Shown in pieces: positions 38,216 through 47,156 of a DNA stretch of 64,000 nt. How positions within the stretch are numbered: position 1 is the first letter of the stretch; every line of letters begins with the position of its first letter. Both the position numbers and the translations under genes were made by a program. Source of the stretch: Rhodocytophaga rosea (lineage in GTDB: Bacteria; Bacteroidota; Bacteroidia; Cytophagales; 172606-1); assembly GCF_010119975.1 (NCBI RefSeq), contig NZ_CP048222.1, positions 6,052,501 through 6,116,500 on the forward strand, written 5' to 3'. The notes below the pieces were generated by a model, which had not been told where the DNA came from, made no database searches, and worked only from the letters and a program-made list of their open reading frames with translations.

Positions 38216-38800
38216 ATGCGCAATTTTTCAACTCAAAAACAGCCCTACACCAAAGAAGAATACTTTGCTTTAGAAGAAACTTCAGAAGATAAATTTGAAT
38301 TTGAAAATGGCGAAGTGTTTGCCATGTCAGGTGGGACAGCAAACCATTCCTTGATTACCGGAAATATCATTACAGCATTGAATATTGCCTTAGGTAATAA
38401 AAACTGCCGTGTGTTTAGCAGTGATATGAAAACGGCAATAGATGCGGCTGAATCTTATGTATATCCTGATGCACAGGTAATTTGCGGAAAAGTGGAATAT
38501 GCGGAAGGGCGCAACGATATTGTAACAAATCCTTTACTGGTGGTAGAAGTTTTATCCGATTCCACGGAACGCTACGACCGGGGAAAGAAGTTTAAAAAAT
38601 ACCAGACTTTATCTTCATTCAAAGAGTATGTACTCATCTCCCAGGCAGAGCCGTTGGTAGAAACATTTGTGCGCCAGGATGAGAACCACTGGTTGTATAC
38701 CTTTACTGAAGGCATGGATTCAGTAGTGCAATTTCCTTCCATTGGGGTTGCGATTGCTATAGCAGATATATACCGGAAAGTGGAATTTGCAACAGAATAG
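38216..38800 (+). CDS. Uma2-family (PD-(D/E)XK-like) protein
   Basis: A 194-residue member of Uma2/DUF820, a restriction-endonuclease-like fold abundant in cyanobacteria and some Bacteroidota. The core is visible: YFALEETSEDKFEFENGEVFAMSGG (about 17-41), CRVFSSDMKTAIDAAESYVYPDAQVIC (about 60-86, with the metal-binding PDxxV) and LLVVEVLSDSTERYDRGKKFKKYQ (about 100-125, with the ExL..K active-site line). Biochemical function is not established for most of the family. It starts 41 bases after the CHAT gene in the same direction, so read-through is possible, although the CHAT protein carries an export signal and this one does not. Confidence 0.88.
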   Translation: MRNFSTQKQPYTKEEYFALEETSEDKFEFENGEVFAMSGGTANHSLITGNIITALNIALGNKNCRVFSSDMKTAIDAAESYVYPDAQVICGKVEYAEGRNDIVTNPLLVVEVLSDSTERYDRGKKFKKYQTLSSFKEYVLISQAEPLVETFVRQDENHWLYTFTEGMDSVVQFPSIGVAIAIADIYRKVEFATE

Positions 38801-38842
38801 GTAGTTCGTTTGTTAGTAGTAAGAATATAGATAAAATATTAT

Positions 38843-39325
38843 ATGGCTGAAAACTTAATTATTGCCTCAACCACAGAAAAGAAAGAGTTATATGATACAC
38901 TGGTGCCACAAATTGCCGCACTCGTAGCAGGAGAATCAGACCAGACCGCGAACCTGGCTAATATTGCTGCGGCGCTCAAACAAACCTTTGGTTTCTTCTG
39001 GGTGGGATTTTACCTGGTGAAAGACAATCAACTGGTAGTTGGTCCATTCCAGGGACCGATTGCCTGTACCAGAATCGATTTTGACAAAGGCGTTTGCGGT
39101 GCCTGTTATACCCGGCAGGAAACCATTATAGTTCCGGATGTAGAGCAGTTTCCCGGGCATATTGCCTGTAGTTCTGACTCAAAATCGGAAATTGTGTTAC
39201 CGGCTTTTAAAAACGGAAAAGTAGCCCTGGTTCTGGATGTGGATAGCGACAAACTCGATGATTTTGACGAGCAGGATAAAGCCGGGCTAGAGAAGGTGAT
39301 GCGGATTGTGGAAAGTGTTTTGTAA
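38843..39325 (+). CDS. msrC: free methionine-(R)-sulfoxide reductase (GAF type)
   Basis: fRMsr reduces free L-methionine-R-sulfoxide, using three cysteines in a GAF fold. The 160-residue protein has the family layout: FFWVGFYLVKDNQLVVGPFQG, the first Cys in IACTRI (about 74), the second pair in GVCGACYTR (about 83-86), and the third in GHIACSSDSKSEIVLP (about 110). It works in the cytoplasm in antioxidant repair. It follows Uma2 by 42 bases and ends at a strong terminator. All catalytic residues are intact. Confidence 0.92.
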   Translation: MAENLIIASTTEKKELYDTLVPQIAALVAGESDQTANLANIAAALKQTFGFFWVGFYLVKDNQLVVGPFQGPIACTRIDFDKGVCGACYTRQETIIVPDVEQFPGHIACSSDSKSEIVLPAFKNGKVALVLDVDSDKLDDFDEQDKAGLEKVMRIVESVL

Positions 39326-39346
39326 AACTCAGCAATTGACATATGC

Positions 39347-39377
39347 AAAAACAGCGGATCATAGGTCCGCTGTTTTT
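39347..39377. terminator. bidirectional terminator between msrC and psd
   Basis: Arms AAAAACAGCGGA and TCCGCTGTTTTT form a 12-bp stem with a T5 end on each strand, between two convergent genes. This is a typical two-way intrinsic terminator. Confidence 0.85.
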
Positions 39378-39402
39378 ATTCAATTAAGGAATAAAATATA
39401 TC

Positions 39403-40092
39403 TTATATAAGGAGATTGTCTTCTACAGTATCTTCCACTAATTCAGCAATTACTGTAACACCACCTACAGTTTTTTCACCCAGGTTGACAAGCACCTTTG
39501 CCGTAAGAGGTAAAAATACATCTACCCGGGAACCAAACTTGATAAAGCCAAATTCTTCTCCCTGACTAACCTCTTGCCCTTCTTTTACATACCATACAAT
39601 CCGCTTGGCTAAAGCACCGGCAATCTGGCGCATGAGAATTTCCACTTCATTTTTTGCTTTTACTACAATAGTGGTGCGTTCGTTCTCGGTACTTGATTTA
39701 GGATGCCAGGCCACCAGATATTTTCCGGCATGGTATTTAAAATATTTTACTACCCCTTCTATCGGATTCCGGTTGATATGCACGTTCACCGGCGACATAA
39801 AAATAGAGATCTGCCGGCGTTTATCGTTAAAATATTCTGTTTCCACTACTTCTTCAATCACAACTACTTTCCCATCTGCCGGAGCAATTACGTGCCTTTC
39901 ATTGAGAGAAATATTCCGCCTGGGATTACGGAAGAACTGTAAAATCAGGAAATAGAATAATACGCTGAAGGTCAGGAAAGCATTCTGAAAGATTTCATTG
40001 TTGGGCATATAGTAATACACCACCAGATTTATTCCGGTGAGTATTACCAACAGAACCAATAATATCTTATATCCTTCTTTGTGGATAGTCAT
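39403..40092 (-). CDS. psd: phosphatidylserine decarboxylase
   Basis: Psd converts phosphatidylserine to phosphatidylethanolamine at the inner membrane. The 229-residue protein has two N-terminal transmembrane helices (about 8-28 and 34-52), conserved VIAPADGKVVVIEEV (about 66) and IFMSPVNVHINRNPIEG (about 96-112), and a C-terminal FGSR site (about 180: FIKFGSRVDVFLP) where self-cleavage leaves the pyruvoyl-Ser. The short length matches the archaeal-type/Bacteroidota Psd, which lacks the long E. coli N-terminus. Single gene, followed by the shared terminator with msrC. Confidence 0.93.
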   Translation of the reverse strand: MTIHKEGYKILLVLLVILTGINLVVYYYMPNNEIFQNAFLTFSVLFYFLILQFFRNPRRNISLNERHVIAPADGKVVVIEEVVETEYFNDKRRQISIFMSPVNVHINRNPIEGVVKYFKYHAGKYLVAWHPKSSTENERTTIVVKAKNEVEILMRQIAGALAKRIVWYVKEGQEVSQGEEFGFIKFGSRVDVFLPLTAKVLVNLGEKTVGGVTVIAELVEDTVEDNLLI

Positions 40093-40111
40093 GGTAAAAA
40101 CGTTAGCTGGC

Positions 40112-40262
40112 GGTAAAGATAATTACGAATTGCGAATTACAAATGACTAATTACATTTGTTTGGAAGTAATATGGGAATAGATCGAGCGAGCGAAAATCA
40201 TCTATAGCCTTAGTATTCAACCGTTTGTTTTCATTTGTAATTCATAATTAGTCATTCGTAAT
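40112..40262. repeat. intergenic inverted repeat (AATTACGAAT / ATTCGTAATT type)
   Basis: The arms near 40121-40158 (AATTACGAATTGCGAATTAC…) and 40229-40262 (…TTAGTCATTCGTAATT) are imperfect reverse complements of each other. It lies between the gdhA stop and the psd start on the minus strand and may form a long hairpin. Similar repeats appear in several other gaps of this window. Confidence 0.5.
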
Positions 40263-40266
40263 TAAA

Positions 40267-41541
40267 TTAATAGCCTCCCCGGAACTTATAGGTCTTGGAA
40301 ACTTTATCGATGGCCACCAGATACGCAGCAATCCGCATGGGAACTTTGTATTGAACGGAAGCTTCATATACCTTATCAAAAGCCTCTTTCATGATGCGGT
40401 CACTGCGGCGGTTCACCCGTTCCAGTGTCCATTTATAACCCAGGCGGTTTTGTACCCACTCAAAATAGGATACGGTTACACCTCCGGCATTCGCCAGAAT
40501 ATCTGGCACCACCATAATTCCTTTTTCATTGATCACATTATCGGCATTAGCAGAAGTTGGCCCATTGGCACCTTCTACAATAAGCCTGGCATTGATGCTG
40601 GCCACATTATTCATCGTAATAACATCTTCTTTGGCTGCCGGAACCAGTACATCTACTTTGGCCGCCAGCAGGTCTTCATTGGTGCATTTTTCTGCATGTT
40701 GGTAGCCTTCCAGCGTACCTTTATTGGCATCCCGGTAACGGATGGCTTCCTCAATATCAATACCCTTGTCGTTGAAATAAGCGCCGGAAATATCACTGAT
40801 GGCCAGGATAGAAACACCTCTTTCATGTAGCAGCGAAGCCGCATGCGAACCCACATTTCCAAACCCTTGTACAGCACAAGTCGCTTTATATGGGTTGATT
40901 TTGAGTTTTTCCATGGCTGCCAGCGCCGAAACCATAACCCCCCTTCCAGTGGCTTCTGTACGTCCTAAAGAACCTCCTAAAACCAGAGGTTTTCCGGTTA
41001 CTACAGCATTTACAGTCATACCTTTCGCCTTGGAATATTCGTCCATCAGCCAGGCCATTTCCCTGGGACCAGTTCCCATATCAGGAGCGGGAATATCACG
41101 ATCCGGACCGAAAATATCTAGCATGGCAATGGTATAGGTTCGCATTAACCGCTCAATTTCACCAGCCGACATGGCTCTGGGGTTACAGGTGATACCTCCT
41201 TTGGCACCGCCATATGGAATATCTACCACCGCACATTTCCAGGTCATCCAGGCAGCAAGGGCACGTACTTCATCCAGGTTTACGCCCATATCCAGCCGGA
41301 TTCCCCCTTTGGCCGGACCTAAAATATTGGAATGGATTACCCGGTAGCCTTCAAACACGCGAATGGTGCCATCATCCATGGTAATCGGTAAACCTACAAT
41401 TACCTGTTTGGCAGGCACTTTTAAAATATAATACATTTGTTCGTCTATGCCTAACAGCTGTGCAGCCAGGTCAAATCTGGACATCATGGACTCCAATGGA
41501 TTTTCTTTATCCTTTATTGGTGCCGGTTCAATATATCCCAT
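40267..41541 (-). CDS. gdhA: glutamate dehydrogenase (Glu/Leu/Phe/Val family)
   Basis: Interconverts glutamate with 2-oxoglutarate and ammonia using NAD(P). The 424-residue length is standard for hexameric GDH of the ~420-residue class. Visible are the substrate-binding GPAKGGIRLDMGV (about 77-89), the catalytic-lysine motif VDIPYGGAKGGI (about 107-118), the dinucleotide-binding GFGNVGSHAA (about 215-225) and the C-terminal NAGGVTVSYFEWVQN (about 350). NAD or NADP preference is not obvious from sequence. It is separated from psd by an inverted repeat. Confidence 0.94.
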   Translation of the reverse strand: MGYIEPAPIKDKENPLESMMSRFDLAAQLLGIDEQMYYILKVPAKQVIVGLPITMDDGTIRVFEGYRVIHSNILGPAKGGIRLDMGVNLDEVRALAAWMTWKCAVVDIPYGGAKGGITCNPRAMSAGEIERLMRTYTIAMLDIFGPDRDIPAPDMGTGPREMAWLMDEYSKAKGMTVNAVVTGKPLVLGGSLGRTEATGRGVMVSALAAMEKLKINPYKATCAVQGFGNVGSHAASLLHERGVSILAISDISGAYFNDKGIDIEEAIRYRDANKGTLEGYQHAEKCTNEDLLAAKVDVLVPAAKEDVITMNNVASINARLIVEGANGPTSANADNVINEKGIMVVPDILANAGGVTVSYFEWVQNRLGYKWTLERVNRRSDRIMKEAFDKVYEASVQYKVPMRIAAYLVAIDKVSKTYKFRGGY

Positions 41542-41975
41542 AAAGATTTGCTTAAAATTTGAATAAAATATTGTTGTTGGTGTAAGTAAATTATACGCAA
41601 ATGTAGGAGTTTTCGGTCCGCTTTTATTACTAAACTAAGATTTTTCTTGACTTATTGGAGATGATGTAATAAAAACACGGATATTGTTTTCCTGCCAGTA
41701 ATTTAGAAATACTCTGCTGATTTGTAAGGTTTAATAAGTATATTTTATGTGCCTGCAAACTTATTATTTATAAAGTACAGTCAAACACCTATGATAGTGT
41801 TAATACCTAAAACCAGATGTAAACATAGCAGATCTATCCTGATTCATATCCATTTATGAACCTATTTTAATTCGATCATTCTTCTGCCATCACCTTACTT
41901 TGTAATTAATATTTTACTATACAAACCAAACCGCCCCAAAGCCGTTTGTACCCATGCACTGAACTTATTAATAAT
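41542..41975. other. AT-rich intergenic region
   Basis: This gap lies between the divergent gdhA and MtfA genes and presumably holds both promoters. I find no convincing TAnnTTTG box with a partner at the right spacing, no repeat and no RNA structure. Confidence 0.35.
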
Positions 41976-42893
41976 ATGTATTATCACTACATAGCGTATG
42001 CCGCCTTTTGCTGCTTATTGATTTTTGTTTTCTACAGATGGGCTACCCGGAAACAACGGAGAAGAAAACAGGTGCTACTACAGGAATTTCCTGTAGCCTG
42101 GCGACCGATTCTGGAAAACAGAGTCGGTTTTTATTTGACTTTGTCTGACCAGAAAAAGAAAAAATTTGAGAAACTCATCCAGCAGTTTATAGCCGAAAAA
42201 AGGATAATTGGCATCAAAACAGAAGTAGACGATACCATCCGGGTACTGGTGGCTGCCAGTGCCATCATTCCGATTTTCGGATTCGACAACTGGGAGTATG
42301 GTAACCTGGGCGAAGTATTTGTAACGCCTGGTGCGGTTGACACCCAGAAAGTGGATGAGCAGGTACAGAACATTATTGCCGGGCAGGTACGACCCTTTCA
42401 GAACCAGCATTATATGATCCTTTCGAAGAGTTCGCTGGAGCAAGGGTTCAACAATATGAAAGACCGCAGCAATGTAGGAATTCATGAGTTTGCGCACCTG
42501 CTGGATGAGGCCGATGGAGAAATTGATGGAATTCCGAAAGCTTACTTACCACCCGAACTTATCCAGCCCTGGACTGATCTGATGCAACGCAAGATGCAGG
42601 AAATCAAAGACGGGGAAAACAACATAAACACCTATGGAGCTACCAGTCCGGCGGAATTTTTTGCCGTCGTTACCGAATACTTTTTTGAAGACCCGGTCCG
42701 CTTGCAGAAGAATCATCCGAATTTATACCGGATGCTTACTAAAACTTTCCAGCAGAATCCCCGCAAAAGGTATGATCTGAATTTTAGAGAATTGCTTAAC
42801 CCTAATTACCGGAAAATGGACCGGAATGCGCCTTGTCCCTGTGGAAGTGGCGAAAAATACAAAAAATGCTGCTGGCAACAGAGCCATACCTGA
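41976..42893 (+). CDS. MtfA-family zinc metallopeptidase with C-terminal SEC-C motif
   Basis: A 305-residue protein with one N-terminal transmembrane helix (about 4-20), then an MtfA-like peptidase domain (about 35-265). The zinc site HExxH is in VGIHEFAHLLDEADG (about 169-173), with a downstream Glu in PAEFFAVVTEYFFEDP (about 235). E. coli MtfA is a peptidase acting on Mlc to modulate glucose uptake. The last 25 residues form a SEC-C zinc motif (NAPCPCGSGEKYKKCC), a domain best known from SecA and otherwise rare on MtfA; it could recruit a protein partner. The frame opens at TTG 41946; the ATG at 41976 starts the first helix and is preferred. Confidence 0.87.
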   Translation: MYYHYIAYAAFCCLLIFVFYRWATRKQRRRKQVLLQEFPVAWRPILENRVGFYLTLSDQKKKKFEKLIQQFIAEKRIIGIKTEVDDTIRVLVAASAIIPIFGFDNWEYGNLGEVFVTPGAVDTQKVDEQVQNIIAGQVRPFQNQHYMILSKSSLEQGFNNMKDRSNVGIHEFAHLLDEADGEIDGIPKAYLPPELIQPWTDLMQRKMQEIKDGENNINTYGATSPAEFFAVVTEYFFEDPVRLQKNHPNLYRMLTKTFQQNPRKRYDLNFRELLNPNYRKMDRNAPCPCGSGEKYKKCCWQQSHT

Positions 42894-43071
42894 TTTAAGT
42901 CATTAGTCTCTGGTATGTAGTCTTTATAAAGAGGATGAATTGATTGCAGAACCCGTCACCATTATAGCATGTAAGAATAAGCAACTCACAATAAATCAGT
43001 AAAACCATATTCCCTTATAAGTAGTATAGGTACTGGGGAAATAATTCTAACATTTCTTCACACATACCTTT

Positions 43072-44124
43072 ATGGAATCTATTATTTCAGAAACCCTTTC
43101 GCCGGTTGAATTTGCGAAAGAAGCCGGTTTGCGCTATATCACCGATAATATATCTGGGTTCACCAGAATTACGAGAAGAAAAAAATACATCTATCTGGAT
43201 ACCGGAAATAAAGAGATTTCAGATGAAAAAATCATTACCCGGATCGAATCACTGAAAATTCCGCATGTATGGGAGCAGGTATGGATCTGTCCTTCGCCAA
43301 ATGGACATTTACAGGCAACAGGCATCGACAGCAAAGGCCGCAAACAATACCGGTATCATACCAAATGGCAGCATTCCCGCAACAGCAATAAGTTCAGTAA
43401 AATGCGCTCCTTTGGGCAAGCATTATCTACATTGCGGGAAAAAATTGACCATGATATTGAAGAAAATGCTTTTTCCAGAGATAAAATGCTGGCATTAGTG
43501 GTAAGCTTACTCGACAATACCCTGATCCGGATTGGAAACAAATATTATGAAAAATCCAATAAGTCATACGGGTTAACCACCTTGCGGAATAAGCATGTGA
43601 AAATTGATGGAAAAGAAGTAAAAATCTCGTTTGTGGGAAAGAAAAACGTGGCCCAGGAAGTGGTACTCAGCGACAAACGGCTTGTGAAACTGGTAAAAAA
43701 ATGTAAAGAATTGCCAGGGCATCAGTTGTTCCAGTATTATGATGAGGAAGGACACAAACATCCTATTAGTTCAGATGATGTGAATGACTACCTGCGTGAA
43801 AACACCGGACTTGATCTGACGGCAAAGGATTTCAGAACGTGGGGTGGTTCAACGGCTGCCGTAAAGAAACTGCTGGAACAACCCAGGCCGGAAGATGAAA
43901 AAGAAATACAAAAGAAACTAACTGAAGCGGTGAAGTATGTAGCGAGCAAACTGGGAAATACAGTCGCTGTTTGCCGTAATTATTATGTTCATCCTATTGT
44001 GCTGGAAACTTATGCAGAAGGAAAGCTAACGGAAGCTATACCGGATGCCGCCGAAAAAAAGGAACAGGAAAATAAATGGCTGCAACCTGAAGAAATTATA
44101 TTCCTCAATCTGCTGGAAAGTTAA
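43072..44124 (+). CDS. DNA topoisomerase IB (poxvirus-like)
   Basis: A type IB topoisomerase relaxes supercoils by a 3'-phosphotyrosyl intermediate. The 350-residue protein has the N-terminal DNA-binding part (about 20-105: GFTRITRRKKYIYLD, QVWICPSPNGHLQATGIDSKGRKQYRYHTKW) and the catalytic part (about 125-320), with the Arg in TTLRNKHV (about 170), basic residues near 190-215, the Arg in DFRTWGGS (about 255) and the Tyr in RNYYVHPIV (about 305). It is the bacterial relative of the poxvirus enzyme, found in some Bacteroidota. Single gene; the next gene is a small convergent one. Confidence 0.92.
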   Translation: MESIISETLSPVEFAKEAGLRYITDNISGFTRITRRKKYIYLDTGNKEISDEKIITRIESLKIPHVWEQVWICPSPNGHLQATGIDSKGRKQYRYHTKWQHSRNSNKFSKMRSFGQALSTLREKIDHDIEENAFSRDKMLALVVSLLDNTLIRIGNKYYEKSNKSYGLTTLRNKHVKIDGKEVKISFVGKKNVAQEVVLSDKRLVKLVKKCKELPGHQLFQYYDEEGHKHPISSDDVNDYLRENTGLDLTAKDFRTWGGSTAAVKKLLEQPRPEDEKEIQKKLTEAVKYVASKLGNTVAVCRNYYVHPIVLETYAEGKLTEAIPDAAEKKEQENKWLQPEEIIFLNLLES

Positions 44125-44135
44125 AATAGAAAAAA

Positions 44136-44312
44136 TTACTCGCTCTTTTTCAGGGCTATAATTTCATCCATGAGTTTTTCTGCTTCGGCTGTTTTGAAGG
44201 CAAACGCTTTTAAGTCGCCGGAACGTTGAATGTCTCTGGCTTCCTGCATCAATTGCTGGTACTTTTTTTCCAGTTGCGCTTTTTTGTCTTTTTTACCGAA
44301 TAATCCGAACAT
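44136..44312 (-). CDS. DUF6435-like 58-aa protein
   Basis: A short minus-strand gene of 58 residues, MFGLFGKKDKKAQLEKKYQ followed by a helical stretch (MQEARDIQRSGDLKAFAFKTAEAEKLMDE), matching the pattern of DUF6435 proteins: a hydrophobic start, a lysine-rich segment, then a charged amphipathic helix with the RSGD turn. No function is known; the layout suggests a small peripheral or helical protein. It is bounded by topoisomerase IB on its left, and on its right by the promoter of the convergent-free gene at 44427. Confidence 0.7.
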   Translation of the reverse strand: MFGLFGKKDKKAQLEKKYQQLMQEARDIQRSGDLKAFAFKTAEAEKLMDEIIALKKSE

Positions 44313-44389
44313 AATTTCTGCTGAGTTATGGTTCTATAACCTTTGCTTGCCGCCTTTGTTTAAAATTTTTCTGAGGTATTATCCGGCTG

Positions 44390-44420
44390 TTGTAGCATAT
44401 TCTGTTTAGCAATAGCTTTG
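44390..44420 (+). promoter_or_regulatory. putative Bacteroidota-type promoter of the desulfhydrase-like gene
   Basis: TTG (44390-44392), a 20-base spacer and TAGCTTTG (44413-44420) fit the -33/-7 pattern of primary sigma factors in this phylum. The ATG is at 44427, so the transcript would be leaderless or almost so. Confidence 0.4.
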
Positions 44421-44426
44421 TATGAT

Positions 44427-45356
44427 ATGCAAATTTGGAATGAACCCGTTTCTACACCCCTACAACTCATCCGGGATGAAATTACAGAAAAAGCCGGAAT
44501 AGCTTTATATCTGAAACGGGAAGATCTGATTCATTTGCAGGTATCCGGGAATAAGTGGCGGAAACTCAAATACAATCTGCTGGAAGCAAGTAAACAGGGC
44601 AAACATACCTTACTTACATTCGGAGGGGCTTTTTCTAACCATATTTATGCGGTAGCTGCTGCCGGTAAGATTTCCGGTTTTCGTACCATTGGATTGATCC
44701 GGGGAGAAGAACACATGCCTTTGAACCATACATTGGCCTTTGCCATAGAGTCAGGCATGCAATTACATTATATCAGCCGCGAACAATATCGTCATAAACA
44801 GGAACCGGCCTTTCTGAAAGGTTTGCAGGAAAAATTTGGTGACTATTACCTTATTCCTGAAGGAGGAAGCAATGCCATGGCAGTCAAAGGATGTACAGAA
44901 ATCATCGCAGATATTTATATTTCCTATGACTATCTCTGTTGCCCTTGTGGCACCGGAGGCACCCTAGCCGGATTGATTGCCGGAACAACTGATACGAATC
45001 AAACTATTATGGGTTTTTCAGCCTTAAAAGGAGGAACCTTTTTAACCGGAGAAATAAACGAATTATTAACTGCCTATAGGCAACTGGAACCACATCATAC
45101 AGGTACTACTGCTTCATGGTTCATTCAAACCGATTACCACTTTGGAGGGTATGCCAAAACTACCCCAGTTTTACTGGACTTTATCCGCTGGTTTGAACAC
45201 ACACATGCTATACCTTTAGAACAAGTGTATACCGGAAAAATGATGTTTGGCCTCTATGATTTGATGAAGAAGGGATATTTTAAACGGGGAGAAACCATTA
45301 TTGCTGTTCATACCGGTGGTTTACAAGGCAGAATGCCTGCTTTAGATGCATCCTGA
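44427..45356 (+). CDS. PLP-dependent D-cysteine desulfhydrase / ACC deaminase-like enzyme
   Basis: A 309-residue fold-type II PLP enzyme. The Schiff-base lysine is in VSGNKWRKLKYNL (K43), with the neighbouring GGAFSNHIYAVAAAG (about 66-80) and the phosphate loop CGTGGTLAGLIAG (about 167-180). The family covers D-cysteine desulfhydrase and 1-aminocyclopropane-1-carboxylate deaminase; sequence alone does not separate them, and the protein is a little shorter than the typical 330 residues. The track of open reading allows a TTG at 44418, but ATG 44427 is the better start. Single gene with a likely promoter directly upstream. Confidence 0.87.
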   Translation: MQIWNEPVSTPLQLIRDEITEKAGIALYLKREDLIHLQVSGNKWRKLKYNLLEASKQGKHTLLTFGGAFSNHIYAVAAAGKISGFRTIGLIRGEEHMPLNHTLAFAIESGMQLHYISREQYRHKQEPAFLKGLQEKFGDYYLIPEGGSNAMAVKGCTEIIADIYISYDYLCCPCGTGGTLAGLIAGTTDTNQTIMGFSALKGGTFLTGEINELLTAYRQLEPHHTGTTASWFIQTDYHFGGYAKTTPVLLDFIRWFEHTHAIPLEQVYTGKMMFGLYDLMKKGYFKRGETIIAVHTGGLQGRMPALDAS

Positions 45357-45480
45357 ACAACGAAAAGATACAAATGCCGTAATGGGTATCGTCAATAGTC
45401 ATTAGTTAGCGGTGATAGAGTAGCTTGCTTTATAATTGCTTACTTCGAATGATTATACCTATAACTCAATCAAACCTGCT

Positions 45481-45741
45481 ATGGAAACGCTTAAAATTAT
45501 GTATCTACGACTGGCGAAAGCTACTTTAATCACTGCTTTGCTGTTTACTTTTGCCTGTGATGCCAAAACAGGCGATAGTGCAGGTGAAGAAAACCGGGAA
45601 AATCCAACCTTAGACAAAGCTACTGGTGAAGGTTCTCCTACTTCCAGAGAAGACAATGCGGATGAAAACCCAAATGGAACCATTACAGCCGATTCACTCA
45701 ATACCGATTCTTCCAGCATCAAAGTGGATAACAATCAGTAA
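45481..45741 (+). CDS. small hypothetical lipoprotein
   Basis: An 86-residue product with a lipoprotein signal (ATLITALLFTFAC, Cys about 24) followed by a low-complexity acidic and polar tail (GEENRENPTLDKATGEG…SREDNADENPNG) that has no visible fold. The ATG at 45481 is preferred over an upstream TTG. Such short acidic lipoproteins are common in Cytophagales, and no function can be given. No operon partner; the next plus-strand gene is 300 bases away. Confidence 0.55.
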   Translation: METLKIMYLRLAKATLITALLFTFACDAKTGDSAGEENRENPTLDKATGEGSPTSREDNADENPNGTITADSLNTDSSSIKVDNNQ

Positions 45742-46042
45742 TGAATAGGGTAGGGAGAGTAAAAATGACCACTTTGCTACGCATGTAAGGGTTTGTCAGG
45801 GCCGTACATCTTATAGCTGAAAATCTTCCCTGATCAGAAGAAAAGGCATAATTCTACTTCCTATGTAGTAAAAGTTAGTCTGTCAGATAGGGAAAGATTT
45901 GTACTTTATGGAGCAGATACGTCCAAATATTTGAGAAAAACTTTCGTTGACAAAGGAAAACTTACAATCTTGCGGTTCATCATCCAATACTATAGGCAGC
46001 AAATGATTGTTATTTAGCCATCTCAGGGCTAAATTAAGAACT

Positions 46043-47083
46043 ATGTCAGTAAATAAATATCTTTTTCGCACCCATATTATTGGCTCATACTTGCCATCTA
46101 TTTGCCTGGCTATCCTGTTATTGTGTATACTTTCTCCGGTTAAGGCACAGTACGGCACAGGAAATCTGGAAAAGATCAAAAAGCTGGAAGGCCGTACCTT
46201 AATTGTGGTGGAAGAAGAAGTTTCGGCCAGAATTGTTAAAATTCTCAAAACCAAACGTAACCCAGACCAGCTGGACCGGTACCAGAAAAAAATAGCGGCT
46301 TACAATGCTGCGTTACATGAGGCTGTAGAAAAGTTCTGGAAATTTAATACGCCGGTGGTTTACAAGACTTTCAGTGAGGCAGAAAAACTATTTAAATCTA
46401 AGGACTACGCCGTATTATTCTGTGCTACCTACGAGAATAACAAAAGGGTAGGGGAAAGTGGCGCTAAAATGTTGCAGGGGATTGCCTGGTCGTATCAGGA
46501 TGTAAATGTTAAACGGGATTACTGGGATAAGTATACGGTGATGCAAATACGCCTGATTGAAGAACTCAATAAGCCAGAACCTGTTTTCAGCCAGAACCTA
46601 TCTAATGTGTTCCCGGAAAAATCGGATATTGTGTTTGGCTTGCAGGCTTTACAGCAATATGCTTGTTCTGAAAAAAATTCCAAAGACCTGAGTTTTAAAA
46701 AAGCAATGCAGGTTTCATCAGATGACCTTTCCTCAAAAACTTTGCTATTGAAACAGGAGTGGATTCATACCTCATTGTCGGAAACGGAAGTAAAATCTAT
46801 TTATCCGTATAATGTACAGATTTCGGATGGAGCTACCTTCAATAACCTGGTGATGCAGGCCGACTCCGGCTATGCCTATGTGCAAATTATTCCCCAGATC
46901 GCTTCTACCAAAAACAGGATTAAAATTCAATACCTGCATGTAATTATGGATGCCACCGATGGAAAAATTCTGGGTCTTTCTTCGCCTGGAATGTCAGATG
47001 GGACTAAGATCATAACCAAAGCGAATCTGAAAGATTATCTGCACTCGGTAAAGCACAAAGATGCAAAAGCAGCCAATCAATAA
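46043..47083 (+). CDS. hypothetical exported protein
   Basis: A 346-residue protein with a signal peptide (…ICLAILLLCILSPVKAQ, about 35). I recognise no named domain. The mature part has an N-terminal segment (GRTLIVVEEEVSARIVKILKTKRN, about 45-70) that looks like the opening of an alpha/beta fold, a middle helical region (about 75-190) and a C-terminal strand-rich part (NVQISDGATFNNLVMQADSGYAYVQIIPQIA). The ATG at 46043 is preferred over the TTG at 46007. It faces the DUF1573 gene with an inverted repeat between them. Confidence 0.6.
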   Translation: MSVNKYLFRTHIIGSYLPSICLAILLLCILSPVKAQYGTGNLEKIKKLEGRTLIVVEEEVSARIVKILKTKRNPDQLDRYQKKIAAYNAALHEAVEKFWKFNTPVVYKTFSEAEKLFKSKDYAVLFCATYENNKRVGESGAKMLQGIAWSYQDVNVKRDYWDKYTVMQIRLIEELNKPEPVFSQNLSNVFPEKSDIVFGLQALQQYACSEKNSKDLSFKKAMQVSSDDLSSKTLLLKQEWIHTSLSETEVKSIYPYNVQISDGATFNNLVMQADSGYAYVQIIPQIASTKNRIKIQYLHVIMDATDGKILGLSSPGMSDGTKIITKANLKDYLHSVKHKDAKAANQ

Positions 47084-47095
47084 ACATTATCATCA

Positions 47096-47143
47096 GTCAA
47101 TAGTCATTAGGTATTTTTATTCTATTACCCAATGACTATTGAC
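47096..47143. repeat. inverted repeat between convergent genes
   Basis: Perfect 13-base arms GTCAATAGTCATT (47096-47108) and AATGACTATTGAC (47131-47143), with an inner AGGT/ACCC pairing. The position between two convergent stop codons suggests a terminator role; the AGTCATT core recurs in other gaps. Confidence 0.6.
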
Positions 47144-47156
47144 CGATGGCCCATTC

